Assembly (NCBI GenBank): GCA_033220425.1
Contig: CM065646.1
Span: 813,501 to 877,500 of the forward strand
DNA length: 64,000 nt
Reading direction: 5' to 3'
DNA from: Lepraria neglecta
Lineage: Eukaryota > Ascomycota > Lecanoromycetes > Lecanorales > Stereocaulaceae
The notes under the pieces are model-generated. The model searched no databases. It saw only the letters and a program-made list of their open reading frames with translations, and was not told the origin of the DNA. The position numbers and the translations under genes are program-made. This document shows, piece by piece, positions 9,967-21,556 of the stretch (position 1 is its first letter; the number at the start of each line of letters is the position of its first letter).

Positions 9967-11343
9967 TTTCCGGTAGATGGCAACGAATTGCAAGGCCAGT
10001 CGCTTGAATCTGTGTTGTTGAATGTCTCTTGACAGTCACAGCAAGCTGACAAGGCCATCGCGGCACTCTTTTCAGCTCCAAGGTGGGGCAGTCTCACGCG
10101 CTATGCCAAGAAAAGGTTCGGCCGAAGGAGATCCAACGTGAATTCTCAGATGTGCTGTAATTTCCATCTACACCACATGGTCAGCAGCAAACGATGAGAC
10201 TATTTCAGCCCCAAGAATTCGTGATGCACTTTGCAGACTTTCGAAGTCTTCAATGACATTTGCCGTGGGATGACACCTGAAACGCTTCCACAACCGAGTT
10301 ACTCCCAATGCTTGACTTCAGCCGTGTTCTCGGATACAGTCTCCCAGGGTTTCATGTCCGGCGCTCCGGTCGTGCTCAAAAGATAATATCTCATACCAGA
10401 GAAGAGAAATCATTGAACAATTGACATTCAAAGCTGAGGCGTCGGTGTCCCAAGGCCGGTGCCGCGCGTAGAAGGGTTCACCCCTCAACCGGCTGCACCC
10501 CTCAACCGGCTAGCCTTATAGGGCTGCCGCTCGGAAATCTCGATCTTTCTGGTAGCTCCAGGGGCTCTCAGGGGTGTATCTGGTGGAAGTCTACAGCTTT
10601 CTACAGCTCGCCAACTTCGTAAATTTCGATAAAGTCTTTAGTACGAAACTTATAGAGATTGATAATATCTACAATAGCATACGCGACAATTTATTATCAA
10701 ACGCTATATCTGTAGAGCTAGAGGAGGTAGACGGTTGAGGGGTGCAGACGGTTGAGGGGTGAACCCTTCTAATAGCGACGAGTTGCCTTGAACAGATAGC
10801 ATACATGCCAGAGACGGGCTATTGCTTTGGCCGCAACGTCAGCGGCAGCAGCTTGACAGCCACATGCAATGCAGTATTTTGATAGTCATCGGCCATTGCG
10901 GGTGATCACCTCGAAGGGGAAGTCGCCAAACATGGGACGTGCCTGCAGATCAGGGGCGGCTCTCCTTCCGCCAATCCTTTGACGCAATCAAGCCCACGTT
11001 GCTCCACACCATTAATCAATATCGCCCCCACATTTCGGATGTATAGCATCATCAAGCAGCTGTTCACCTGATCTGCGTCATCTGCAAAACACGCCTCGAC
11101 TGAAAACCTCAACCGTTGGAAATAATTCGACCTCGTGTCCGCCAAGACAAACTGCTCTACCGGAGCCTTTCCACTTCGAAGCTTTGCCACCTCCAATAAG
11201 CATTATCTCCGTCACAGCGTGTTCTGAAACCCTCTCAGCCGGGTCATGTTCATAACGCCTTCCCGTCTTTATAATAAGACCATGTTCAGTCTTCTGTATC
11301 CCATTCTTGACTGCAAAGTCTTGTGCTCGCTCCCTTCCCCACC
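9967..11343. other. Divergent intergenic region containing a MITE
   Basis: Upstream region shared by the annexin-like gene (minus) and the Vps62-like gene (plus). Apart from the MITE at 10471-10769 I find no gene. Overlapping minus-strand open frames at 10906-11407 have no recognisable content. Confidence 0.55.
10471..10769. mobile_element. 299-bp MITE with long inverted termini and TA target duplication
   Basis: Left end GAAGGGTTCACCCCTCAACC at 10471 and the inverted copy ending at 10769 match over about 38 bp with one mismatch. Each terminus contains a second copy of CACCCCTCAACCG, so the terminal repeat is itself a 17-bp tandem. TA dinucleotides flank both ends (10469-10470 and 10770-10771). 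The interior has no coding capacity. The first bases and the internal block TATAGGGCTG resemble the end of the pogo-like element at 1360-1434, so a related autonomous element probably mobilised it. Confidence 0.9.
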
Positions 11344-12506
11344 ATGTCTCTGTCCTCCAATGTACTGCTAGGCCTTCTAGCAGCCGTGTCACAACTTCAT
11401 CATGCATCTCCTATGGCATTCCCAGCACCTCTCCTTGAAGAACGCCAGGCGTCTACAGTCCCAGATTTCGTCTCAACTTATGGTATGCAGAAATGGTGTT
11501 CTCCAAGCTCTGCTATACAACGCCTAATGCTTCCCAGCTCCTCTCGTATGGCTCTACTCTGGCGAGACCTACTTCCCAAGTGACATCGGGGCCCAGCTGG
11601 ACCATACCAAGCCAGAGGTCAACTTCGATGTCATAACCGGCTACCCAATGCCCTTAACGCTCAACAACCTTGACTCTTTGAATGCTGACAACGGTTCCCA
11701 AGTGTACCTCACTTCTGTCGATAACATTGTCACCAATCCTGCCTGGCTCAACGGTGTCAAGCCAGACAGCACAGGAAAGACGGACGGGGCTGTCAGTGTC
11801 GCCATCATTGTCAATGACCGTGGGAATGGTGAGGTTGATGCTTTCTACATGTACTTCTATGCGTACAACTGGGGAGGTACTTTCTTAGGCGAAGATGTTG
11901 ACGACCACGTTGGCGTAGGTCTTCCTCTCCCATCTTATGGTACGATTAGGCTAATTCATTTCTTGCTAGGATTGGGAACACAACATGATTCGTTTCCAGA
12001 ACGGGACGCCTTCACAAGTTTGGTACAGCCAGCACAGCTTCGGTGAGGCTTTCACATACGACTGCTTGGAGAAGCAAGGTGTACGACCATTCACATACTC
12101 TGGTAATGGCTCGCACGCGAACTATGCTATCACTGGAACCCACGATCATACGATTCCAAACGTGGACCTTCCTGGTACAGGAATCCTCACAGACTACACA
12201 GATCAAGGAACCTTATGGGATCCTTTGTTGAGTGCCTATTTCTACAGCTTCAACGCGGACGCCAACACATATACCGCATACAATTCTTCGTATCCAACAG
12301 CGTGGTTGCAATTCGTTGGTCAGTGGGGCGATGAGCAATATCCAAATTCCGACAAAAGGCAGCATGAGGTCATCCCAGGTATCTCTGCGACGGCTCAATA
12401 TAGCGGCGGCCCTACTGGGCCTGAAGACAAGCAGCTCAACCGCACTGCAGTCTGTCCAACGGCTAGTGGTTATGTGTGCGACATTAGGACATCGCTCACT
12501 TCATAG
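11344..12506 (+). CDS. Vps62-family secreted protein, 350 aa
   Basis: Exons 11344-11482, 11538-11914 and 11970-12506 join to 350 aa; introns of 55 nt each end in CCAG and CTAG. The first 25 residues (MSLSSNVLLGLLAAVSQLHH) form a signal peptide. The mature protein follows the Vps62/DUF946 pattern: VPDFVSTYAPLVWLYSGE, FPSDIGAQLDHTKPEVNF, LTSVDNIVTNPAWLNG, VDAFYMYFYAYNWGG, DHVGDWEHNMIRF, SQHSFGEAFTYD, NGSHANYAITGTHDH and a C-terminal GPTGPEDKQLNRT block. Members are common in fungi and plants; the original yeast name refers to vacuolar sorting, but many filamentous-fungal members are secreted and of unknown activity. The Trp/His-rich core (DWEHNM, SHAN) could form a ligand or metal site; that is inference. 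Confidence 0.85.
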
Positions 12507-13275
12507 GAAGCTGTCTAGGAAGTGGATGTAAAGGGGCGAAATTGTCAAGCTTTCATGTATCTGATTGTATACTCTTAAAATTGAAAAAGTTCCCAATCCA
12601 ACGAATTCAAAGAAATCATGCCCTCTGAAGGTCTTTGATGCATCATCACATTATATCATTGATCTTCTATCGAAACCCCGGAAATCTTCCTTCAAAACGT
12701 GGAGAAAGCCCAAGCTCGTGCTAGATCGAGCTAGTGGTTCCGCGGAAGCATCCGCCGGGCTTTTAGGTTCGACTTTTCAGCCTCCTAGGCGACCTGTATG
12801 CAAATCAGACCCCTAAATATTTTGGCCCTGTCAACCTGCCAAAAGATCCGATCATTTCCATCCAAATTGCAGATACCCCATATCGCGCTGTCGCTGCTCC
12901 GTATTTGTGTTGCAAGTCACCTCAAACACAGAAGTGAAGCTTTGCTGTCAATACGCCATATTCCCTCCGAACCATCGGAAGTGCTAACCTAGCATGCAAG
13001 CGTTGATTCATGTACTGTGACTTTGTACATAAGAATTGGTGGACCAGAACATTGGAACACATCACTGAAGAAACAAGACGAGAAGTCGCAAGGAGCATCG
13101 TGTCCGGCTTCCCGAGGCCACAACAATTGTAGCTTCGTGGGAGGTGTTGTTAGCTACCAAAGCATCACCAATCGCTACTTACCTTTGCGCGATACGCAAC
13201 ACAAACGTACATCGCGCTTTCCTCATCCCAAGCAACACGCGCCATAAGCTAAGAGAAACCTTCTTGCTTTCCACC
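12507..13275. other. Intergenic, upstream of the septin-like gene
   Basis: No gene or repeat recognised. It presumably contains the terminator of the Vps62-like gene and the promoter of the septin-like gene. Confidence 0.5.
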
Positions 13276-15157
13276 ATGCGACGGTCACCGAGTTCTCAGC
13301 AGCAATATCGTGCTGAGAGCCAGCTATACTCCCCGACCTCAGAGGACCAGTCAGTGCCAGGGTCGCCTAACGGCGGCAACGGTTCTCTTCGTCGTAAAAG
13401 CTCCTTCAATTTCCTTCGCCGAAACAAGTCTCGTGATCGGTCAGCCTCCGGAAGCAGCACACCACAACGAAAGCTAAGCAAAAAGGAGCGATCAAGGAAA
13501 CGACAGCAGGACATGCTGCAAGAACAAATCCCCTCTCGGCCTCCCCGTATACCAATCGTTCCACATCCACCAGATCTACAAACCTTTGGCGGTGAAGAAG
13601 CAAGAACAGACAGTGTGGCCATCATGTCAAATCGAGCAGGAGGTTCTTTTCAGTACAGGCTAGCTCAAAAAACGTCACAGGAGGCTATGGGATCGGATAT
13701 GTACCGAGGAATGTCAGTCCCGCCAGTCCCACCAATACCGAACATCCCTGGCGTTACGCCAATGGCTAAAAGCCCATACATCGATCAATTCTCAAGAACC
13801 GAGAGCATGGCACACCGTGGACGCGCGAGCTATGCAAGCAGCGCCATTAGTACTATCAACAGCCCGAGAAAGATCCGGCGGAGGAAGGATCCAACGCCCT
13901 TCAAGTAAGTCGTAAATTTGGCTCTACGGTGAAAACACAGCTGACTTCAGATACAGCTTGCTTGTTGTAGGTGCGCGCAATTCTGGCAAGACATCATTCC
14001 TCAACTTCCTCCGTACATCACTCGCTCTCCCAACTTGGAAGCAGCGGCAGCAATCCCCTGAAGACGATTTCAACAACCCTAATTCCTACTCGGCTTTGGC
14101 TTTCCCTACCTTTATTTCTCACTACGTCGAAACCGAGGTCGAAAACGAACGGATTGGCGTGACTCTATGGGATTCGGAGGGGCTTGAAACAAACGTTGTG
14201 GGTATCCAGATACAAGATCTGACTACATTTATCGAGAGCAAATTCGAGGATACTTTTAACGAAGAAAGCAAGGTAGCCCGTGCTCCTGGCTTTCGTGACA
14301 CGCACATCCACTGCGTCTTCCTTCTCCTGGATCCTGTCCGTCTGGATGCGAATATCGCTGCTAACCAGAAAGCCAGCGAAATCAACGGCGCCAAGGCAAA
14401 AGGGAACTCATTCATCAAGGGTCGCCGCGAACCCTTTCCTAGTGGCCTTGATGAGAACCTAGACTTGAACGTATTACGTGGATTGAAAGGCAAAACAACA
14501 GTCGTGCCTGTCATCGCCAAAGCGGATTCTATCACATCGGCACACATGGCCCATCTCAAGCGAGCAGTCTGGGACTCTTTGAAGAAAAACGGCCTCGAGA
14601 GTCTGGAAGCCTTAAGTCCGGAAGATGATGACGATTCAGACACAACATCAATAAACGAGGGGAGAAACGGTCACACCAATGGCTTCGACGAACGAGAGGA
14701 AGATGCCGCCAAGGTCGAGGAAGACAAATTTTCAGTCACCTCCGTCCTCGATTCCCCTTCAGATTCCAGCTCATCCTTCTCGGCTTCTAACCTTGACCTT
14801 GCGAAACCTAGCAAACCCCCAAAACCCTCTCCCGCGCGCACGCCATCCTCGCCCACTGTTCCGTCGTCTGCACCAGTAGAACCTCCAGCACTTCCCCTAT
14901 CCATCATCTCGCCTGATATCTACGAGCCAGAAGTAGTGGGCAGGAAGTTCCCTTGGGGCTTTGCAGATCCAATGAACGCTGAGCACTGTGACTTTGTGAA
15001 ACTTAAGGAGACGGTCTTCACCGATTGGAAGAGTGACCTGAGAGAGGCCAGCAGAGAAGTTTGGTATGAAGGGTGGAGGACTAGCAGATTGAACAAAAAG
15101 GCGAGAAGGGATGGGGCTTTCATTGGTGATATGAGCACGCAGATATGGCCTCAGTGA
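13276..15157 (+). CDS. Septin-like GTP-binding protein with disordered N-terminus, 611 aa
   Basis: Exons 13276-13904 and 13951-15157 (intron 46 nt, GTAAGT...TCAG) give 611 aa. Residues 1-205 are disordered and basic, Ser/Arg/Pro-rich (SLRRKSSFNFLRRNKSRDRS), ending in a polybasic SPRKIRRRKDP just before the G domain; this is where septins bind phosphoinositides. G1 is GARNSGKTS at about 215, the G3 position reads DSEG near 283 in place of DxxG with Thr/Pro, and G4 is AKAD near 399, the hallmark of septins. An acidic, Ser/Pro-rich insertion (about 425-520) interrupts the C-terminal part of the G domain before FPWGFADP. No C-terminal coiled coil. It is a divergent septin-type GTPase and probably not one of the core ring septins. 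An upstream in-frame ATG at 13144 exists but lies in unlikely coding sequence. Confidence 0.8.
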
Positions 15158-15871
15158 GAATGGAGAAGACGAAGTTTATGCGAAATGGTGTTTGTGAGAG
15201 GGGAGTTATACTTGCGAAGGTGGAGTTTTCCTGGCAGTGTGATCTTTACATTCCATTCTCATACCCCCTTACTTGAATGTGTTAATATTCAACCATCAGC
15301 TTTGTCGCTCTTTGGCGCTTCTGTAAAACATTTGGCAAGGCTATTTGGCATACGCTGAGCGTATCTCTACATAGTCGGTGGAACGTTGATGGACTGTACG
15401 TAGCTTTCAGGAGTGTATGTAATCACTACCCCCAAAACTGAGAAAACTATGTGAAAGTCGGATTTTCTCAGCTCCTTACCTCGTCAGTATCATCCCTAGA
15501 GGAAGCAACCGTAGTCAAGCCAGTAGGGTGGAGGAACGACTTATGCCTTAGCGACTCTTGGTAGTGCCAGTTTGACGGATCTTGGCAGACCTTGGCGTTT
15601 TTAAGGTTTGAAGCTTGCCCAAAAAGCTTCTTCCATCTTTTTACCTGCAATTCTGATTGGACAGGCAATGTCCAACTTTTTGACCTGCTGACGATGCGGC
15701 AGTGGAGATTCATCTGCAATTGTACAAAGTCGAGACCACAATTGTGGCGTCCTGTCTTTCCCCTTCAATTTCTACAATGACACTCTTTTGTTTTCAAGCA
15801 TTGGAAAGGAAATAAAAGCATGGATACATGTTTATAACGTTCCTTCCGTCTGAATCACAACCACCATCAAC
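15158..15871. other. Intergenic, between septin-like gene and potassium channel
   Basis: No gene recognised. It contains the 3' UTR of one gene and the promoter of the next. Confidence 0.5.
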
Positions 15872-18243
15872 ATGAACGATCCGGGCTTGGACCAGCCCAT
15901 CGCTGAGAGCGCCGAAAAGGTGCAAGAAGAAAGGCAAGAGGAGGACGAGATCGAGAAGGAAGAAGAACAGGCTTTCCTCGATCCAAGGTCTAACCCTCCA
16001 TCCACATTGACCTGCAAGAAAGCACCTGCTAATAGTTCGATGCAGTCGCTGGTGGTTCGCGTCAACGGCCTTTCCACTGCTCGCTGTACGTATATTAAAG
16101 CCTACGCGATACTGGGCGACTGGCTGAGACATTTTGTAGGGGACATTCGGCCCAATGGCCAGCGCCTTCAACATCTGCGCCTTGATCGAGCACTGGAGGG
16201 TCTCGATACCTCCTGGATTTGGGGCTAACGAGTCCCACGGAGATGATGTCAAGGATCCAAAATGGTACGCTCAGACGACCTACATTCTCTACATACAAAT
16301 GCAATGCAATGCCACTGTGAGGGTCTTCAAACAGCACTCTATCCTAAGAACGTCCTTGAACTTCACATGCTGACCAGACTTACAGGCTGCTGGCTGTCAA
16401 CGGTCTCTCTCTTGGCTTCGCCCTCATCGCCAACTTCGCCCTCCTCCTCAACATGGCCCGCCGTCTCGTCTTCTCAATCGCCCAGCCAATCACTATAATT
16501 AGCTGGTACCTCGCCTCCATCCTTCTCATCGGCGATCTCACAGCCATTATACACATTGTCAAAGTCCCTGGTGAAAGACGAGCCCTCACCCAAGCTTTCT
16601 ATTACGCCATATTCGCTTGTGTTATATATTTTATAATTGCAAGTCTCATGGTCTATACGGTTTACGGAGCATGGAGAGGGCATTACTCGAAAGAATTCAA
16701 GCTTTCCATGAGTCAAAGGACGCTTATGTTGCAAACTATAAGTTTCATGGTCTATATGGTTGGAGGCGCTGGTGTTTATGCCAAGATTGAGGGATGGATG
16801 TTTCTCGATGCTTTGTATTTCACGAACTATACGCTGCTGACTATTGGTATTGGCGATTATGCACCTTCTACGCATCTTGGTAGAGGTCTTTTGTTTCCAT
16901 ACGCTATTGGTGGTATCGTCATTCTGGGTCTTGTTGTTGGGTCTATCCGTTCACTTGTTTTGGAACGCGGGAAGAAGAAGCTCGGAAGTCGAATGGTCGA
17001 AAAGAAGCGAGAAGAGCATCTCAAGAAGATGCTGAAGAAGGGAAAGATGCACAAGCTCACTCCTATCGAGAGCAAGCAACAAGCTGACGAGGTCGGCATG
17101 TCAGAACGCGACAGGCGACAGGAAGAATTCAATCTCATGCGCCAAATTCAGGACGAAGCCTCGACGAGGCAAAAATGGCAAGCACTTCTGGTCTCTGGAA
17201 GTGCATGGTTCTTTTTATGGTTTATTGGAGCGTTGATATTCTACTTCGCCGAACACGAGCAGGGCTGGTCATATTTCGGCTCCCTCTACTTCGCTTACAC
17301 CACTCTCTTGACTATCGGTTACGGCGACTACAAACCCTTCAGCAACTCTGGAAAAGCTTTCTTTGTCTTCTGGTCACTGTTAGCCGTGCCAACTCTTACC
17401 ATCCTCATAAGCAACATGGGCGATACCGTCGTCAAGGGCATCCGCGACCTCACCCTATACCTAGGAGAAATCACAGTCCTGCCGGGGGAAGACAGCTTCA
17501 GGAGTCGAGTGAAGCAAATCATAGCCCAAGGCAATCGCGGCAAACTCTTTGGAGACGAAACCGAAATATCAGACCCGCCACCAGGCTTGCTGGGAAGTGA
17601 GAAAGAAATCGATGCTGAACAGGCACACTCACATCCTGGTGGCGCACAAGGTCGTGGTGCGGACTTTCTGGCTGGGGAAGTGCAGGATGAGGAGCTCAAG
17701 GAGGCTGGAGAAGCGAAAGCTAAGGGCGACAAGTTGGGGGAGACTATCCATGAATATCACTATCTGCTGGTCAAGGAGTTTCGCAATGTCATGAAACATC
17801 TCAATGAGTCGCCGCCTCGGAAATACACGTATGATGAGTGGGAATGGTTCCTGAAACTGCTGGGCGAGGACGAATCGAAATCCGCTTCTCACAGGCCGGC
17901 ACCTGTCGAAGTTAAAAACGATCTTAGCAAAGAACCGGATATTCAACAAGCCACAAACGGCGATGATGACCAGGTTCGACAGTGGAGTTGGATTGGAAAT
18001 CGCAGTCCATTGATGGGCGAGACCGAGGAGGCGGAGTGGGTACTCGAACGATTGAGCATGACGCTGGAGAAGGAGCTGAAGAAGCAAAATGAGGCGAAGA
18101 GAGAGGATGGAAAAAAAGATCCGGGCTCCGCGGATGTCGCGAGTAACGTGATGAAGTCACACTCGAGTAGTGGGAATAGTAATACGGCAGGCGAGGGGAG
18201 GAAGGGCAGTACAAGTGCAGATGCGGAGGGGAAGAATAAGTGA
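15872..18243 (+). CDS. TOK-type outward-rectifying potassium channel, 712 aa
   Basis: Exons 15872-15987, 16046-16085, 16140-16264 and 16386-18243 join in frame to 712 aa; the second exon is only 40 nt. The protein has the fungal TOK layout of eight membrane segments with two pore loops. The start of the membrane part reads RWWFASTAFPLLAGTFGPMASAF once spliced. The first pore filter is TIGIGDYAP near residue 245 and the second TIGYGDYKP near residue 405; an Ile for Tyr/Leu at the first filter is a mild deviation. Between them lies a basic cytoplasmic linker rich in Lys/Glu. The C-terminal 250 residues are cytoplasmic and charged, with KYTYDEWEWFLKLLGED, typical of TOK tails. In yeast Tok1 carries K+ efflux at depolarised potentials at the plasma membrane. 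A partial copy of its 3' end lies downstream. Confidence 0.93.
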
Positions 18244-19121
18244 TAACCCAATGTCATTTTACTTATCATGCATTTCGATTAGTAGCATTTGTAATGCCAT
18301 CTATGCATCACCTTGAGGCCATTTGCATTTTGTTACTGTATGGCATTGATTTCTTTGTGGCGGCTTCTCGATTGGAGAGGAAGTTCAAGAAGCAGAATGG
18401 GGCGAGGAGAAAGGATAGAGGGAGGTATTGAGGTACGACCGACTTTGTGGTTAAACCGCGTCCGAGCAGTGGGAGCAGCAATAGCCTGGGTGGCGGCAAC
18501 GTGGATGGTAAGAATAGGTGATACGCGAGCTCGGTCCGTTCCTATCCGCTATGCATTCTCTTAGAGGCATTTGCATTATCATTTGTTCCTCATTATGGCC
18601 GACGGTTGTACCTTTTGTCTCGCTTGCAATGTCCTTTCTTGGAGGCCTTACGTGCGTAACCATTGGAAGGGTTTTCTTCGCGAGCCGAAGAACACGAGGT
18701 ACCCCAGCTTTTGGATATTGATTTCGTCAGTGGCAACTGTCAATGTCACCTGTGCATGTATTCAGAATTTCCGGTTTCCTTTACCTAAGGCCTCATCAGC
18801 CGTTTCCTGCGTAGCGTTGAAAAAACGAGCACATGGCTTCTTCAGCGTGGGTCAAGCTCGACTGTACCACGTCGGCGCCCACATCGGCACCATGGAGAAT
18901 CAGCTGATACCTGAGGACCCTGTGGGATCACAGCTTGGAAAGACGCGTCTATACGAGTTCGCTCGACATTCTCAGACTTCTTTGAAACATCTCATGTAGC
19001 ATCCGCCTCATGTTATCGACTGTAGTTTCCTGAATTACAGAGACTTATCATCAACCAGAGCCAGCTCGAAGGACAACTCTACAAAGCCAACTATCATCTT
19101 GGAGTCGACAACCGTCAACCG
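18244..19121. other. Intergenic with a decayed duplicate of the TOK gene 3' end
   Basis: No functional gene found. The part 18363-18590 resembles 18040-18340 (see repeat entry). The rest, to 19121, has no recognisable coding content. Confidence 0.5.
18363..18590 (+). repeat. Degenerate tandem copy of the TOK channel 3' end
   Basis: Blocks occur in the same order as at the end of the channel gene. GAAGTTCAAGAAGCAGAATG matches GAGCTGAAGAAGCAAAATG of 18070-18090; GAGCAGTGGGAGCAGCAATA matches GAGTAGTGGGAATAGTAATA near 18165; GTAAGAATAGGTGATAC matches the stop region GAAGAATAAGTGATAAC; CTATGCATTCTCTTAGAGGC matches CTATGCATCACCTTGAGGCC downstream. It is therefore a roughly 300-bp tandem duplication covering the last codons and the 3' UTR, now much diverged. 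Confidence 0.65.
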
Positions 19122-20825
19122 GTGTTCTACAACGTACAACCTATACAACGTGCATCAAAACCAATGCCAGTTCTCGTCAGGCGTTCTTCTGACACAGGCT
19201 ACATCAGCTTGCTCAGCATTCTAGCCATCTCTCTCTTGTTCATATCTACTATGTTTCTCTTATGCCTTGCCAGTAACCGTCGCCCTCAACCACAAGATGA
19301 GACCTCCACGCGGTCCCTGCCCCTCTCCACCTTCTCGCCAACCCGCTCAAGTCCGCGACCATCTATGCCCCGGACTCTTTCAAGTCGTCGGCCCTCTATA
19401 CCTCGGACTCTTTCAAGCCTGCGGCCAAAGATACGGAGAAGGGTGGAGCAAATCTCAAGTCCAGAGTTGATCACACCACCAACGCCAGTCCACAATTTTC
19501 CCCGCAGGACGTACGAACCTCCAAGCGCGGCGTCCAGCTATGCATCGATGGCACCCTTGGTCCCTCGTCGGCCCACCGAGCGTCCGCGAGAGTCACAGGC
19601 ACCACCACCAAGGATAAGAAAGCCAGTGCCCGGCAATACTCGCCTTGATGCCGTCTATCGTCACACTGCTTCACCCGACCGACCACCCTCGAAGGATCAT
19701 CCAGCCTTTCGGAATCAGGTGTCAAAGAGCAAGCTGCCGCAGATAACAGTATCAAGCCCATCACACGCAACGACCAGAGGGCCCACTCATGAAGGAAATG
19801 ACGCCGCTCGCCTCGCAGTCCGGGCACAAATAGGGAATGATACTACTAAGGTGACAGTTGGTAGGAACAAAGGGAGGCGCCACATTAATTCGGCTTACGC
19901 TGCTCACTTGGAGCAAAAGAAAGCTCGGAAACCAATTATGCCTCCGGAGCTTTATGGGAGCGATGATGGGACTACTGAGGCGGGGGATACGCCGTATGTT
20001 GGCGCCGGGGGGACGCCGTATGTCTACGATGCTCGACGGACGCCGTATATTGAAGCACGGGATGCGCCGTATATCGGAGCTGGGAGAACGCCTTATGTTG
20101 AACCTGGTGGGACACGTCAAGTCGGAGCTCGAGGGTCTCCCTATAGTGAAGCTGGTGGCACTGGCACTCCCAATATCGGACCGAGCGTTTTCAAAGTATC
20201 CAGCCCACACTTCGAGCAGCACAGGCGGGAAGTCATCGACAAAGGACGGAGGAGGGAAGCCGTCAACGAGAAATACGCGACTCATCTAAAGGAAAAGGGT
20301 GCAACCGTGCCATGTTTTGGAAATAACGAAGATGATGACCGCAACAACGGCGCTAGCCTTCCTTCCAGACCTTATATCACCAGACAAGGCGGTCGTAGGG
20401 ATTATGGAAAAGAGCGAGAACAAGAAGCTAGGCTGCGAAGGCTACTCGAAAGCGATACCGCTGGTACTACCACTGACGCTGGCGGTGGCTACTCTGACTG
20501 TGGAGGTGCTGCTCCATACATGGGCATCAGGAGCGCTGGTCCCTTTCCTCCTTATCACGGAATCGGTGCCGCTGTGTGGCGAAGGGATGATGTGGATCCT
20601 GAAAGAAAATATCCTCCAATGAATGGAGTCAGGAGTGCTTGTGCCGCTATGGGGCGGGGAGGGAGAGGAGATGATCTTGTGGTTCCAGAGAGGCCTCAGG
20701 GGAGATCTCGGGGGAGAATGGGTGAGATACTGAAGGAGGCTGAGCGGAGGCTGGAGGAGATGGAAATAGAGGCTGTGCAGATGCCGGCGCCGTTGAGGGT
20801 GAGGTGGAGGATGAACACTGAGTGA
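19122..20825 (+). CDS. Uncharacterised low-complexity protein with one membrane segment, 567 aa
   Basis: Single open frame of 567 codons. Residues about 27-50 (GYISLLSILAISLLFISTMF) form one hydrophobic segment, either a membrane anchor or a signal anchor. The next 130 residues are Ser/Pro/Arg-rich with a repeated RPSMPRTLSSRR motif. Residues about 287-350 are a short tandem repeat around TPYV-GAG. The rest is charged and Gly-rich (REAVNEKYATHLKEKGA, and a similar RHINSAYAAHLEQKKA earlier, forming a duplicated module). A C-terminal amphipathic helix, RMGEILKEAERRLEEMEI, ends the protein. No family recognised. The open frame is long and compositionally consistent, so I think it is a gene, but the N-terminal exon structure could differ. 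Confidence 0.55.
   Translation: MFYNVQPIQRASKPMPVLVRRSSDTGYISLLSILAISLLFISTMFLLCLASNRRPQPQDETSTRSLPLSTFSPTRSSPRPSMPRTLSSRRPSIPRTLSSLRPKIRRRVEQISSPELITPPTPVHNFPRRTYEPPSAASSYASMAPLVPRRPTERPRESQAPPPRIRKPVPGNTRLDAVYRHTASPDRPPSKDHPAFRNQVSKSKLPQITVSSPSHATTRGPTHEGNDAARLAVRAQIGNDTTKVTVGRNKGRRHINSAYAAHLEQKKARKPIMPPELYGSDDGTTEAGDTPYVGAGGTPYVYDARRTPYIEARDAPYIGAGRTPYVEPGGTRQVGARGSPYSEAGGTGTPNIGPSVFKVSSPHFEQHRREVIDKGRRREAVNEKYATHLKEKGATVPCFGNNEDDDRNNGASLPSRPYITRQGGRRDYGKEREQEARLRRLLESDTAGTTTDAGGGYSDCGGAAPYMGIRSAGPFPPYHGIGAAVWRRDDVDPERKYPPMNGVRSACAAMGRGGRGDDLVVPERPQGRSRGRMGEILKEAERRLEEMEIEAVQMPAPLRVRWRMNTE
19978..20170 (+). repeat. In-gene minisatellite encoding TPYV-type repeats
   Basis: About seven copies of a 24-30 bp unit beginning ACGCCGTAT(G/A)T. 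They encode the series TPYVGAGG, TPYVYDARR, TPYIEARD, APYIGAGR, TPYVEPGG, and two degraded copies TRQVGARG and SPYSEAGG. The reading frame is kept in every copy. Confidence 0.8.
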
Positions 20826-21556
20826 GTAGAAGAGCAGGCATTTTTTGGGAATGTTACGGGATTAGGATCTCGAACTTCTCAGCAAGGGTAGGCTAAGGGA
20901 AGAGGGTGCTGGAGGTAGGGATGAGAGCATCGTGGATCTATCGTGACATTTCATACAATCTTGCATTATAGTCAAGCGGATCTATTTAACTTCCTATCTA
21001 TTACCATATTCTAGGTTATATCAGCACTCCTTACAAACATGAGCAGCCATGAGAGATGAATCTAAATTTTAAAACGTCCACTGAGACCCAAATCTCGCCC
21101 TCTCCATATAGAAACATAGCAATCACAAAATGCGCAAAATGCCTCCGAGGACACCTCAAGGCTTATAAGAAAGAGTCAACACCCACTCTAGCCTAAAGAG
21201 GAAAAAAATTGTAAAAACATACAGCAGTCAGTATTCGCTGGTCGTCACCGACCCAACTACTAATTGACCGATCTGAAACTTGTCTTTGGCAGAGCGGACG
21301 GGATGCCGATTATTCTTCAGTCTGTGGCCGTATGTAGTAGATATAGTCTTATTCCAATATATTAATTCTAAAGTTCGAGATGTTCATAACGCAGTGTGTT
21401 CAATGAAAAGGGCAATCTGACAATCATAGGAAGAGAGATGTCATGGACCGAGTAGGATCAGTTCAAGCGTTGTGATTGATTGGTTCATGATGCATGCATT
21501 CACCAGCTCATGCCGACATTCGTTTGCATGTCTTACACTAGAGACAATCACATCCT
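20826..21556. other. Intergenic, convergent 3' regions
   Basis: Lies between the 3' ends of the low-complexity protein gene and the aldo/keto reductase gene. AT-rich; no gene recognised. Confidence 0.5.

Noticed and set aside
10906-11407. Two overlapping minus-strand open frames upstream of the Vps62-like gene
   Set aside because: No recognisable motif, overlap in different frames, no plausible splice structure.
16453-18243. TOK channel starting at 16453
   Set aside because: Three upstream exons carry the conserved first part of the protein and join in frame.
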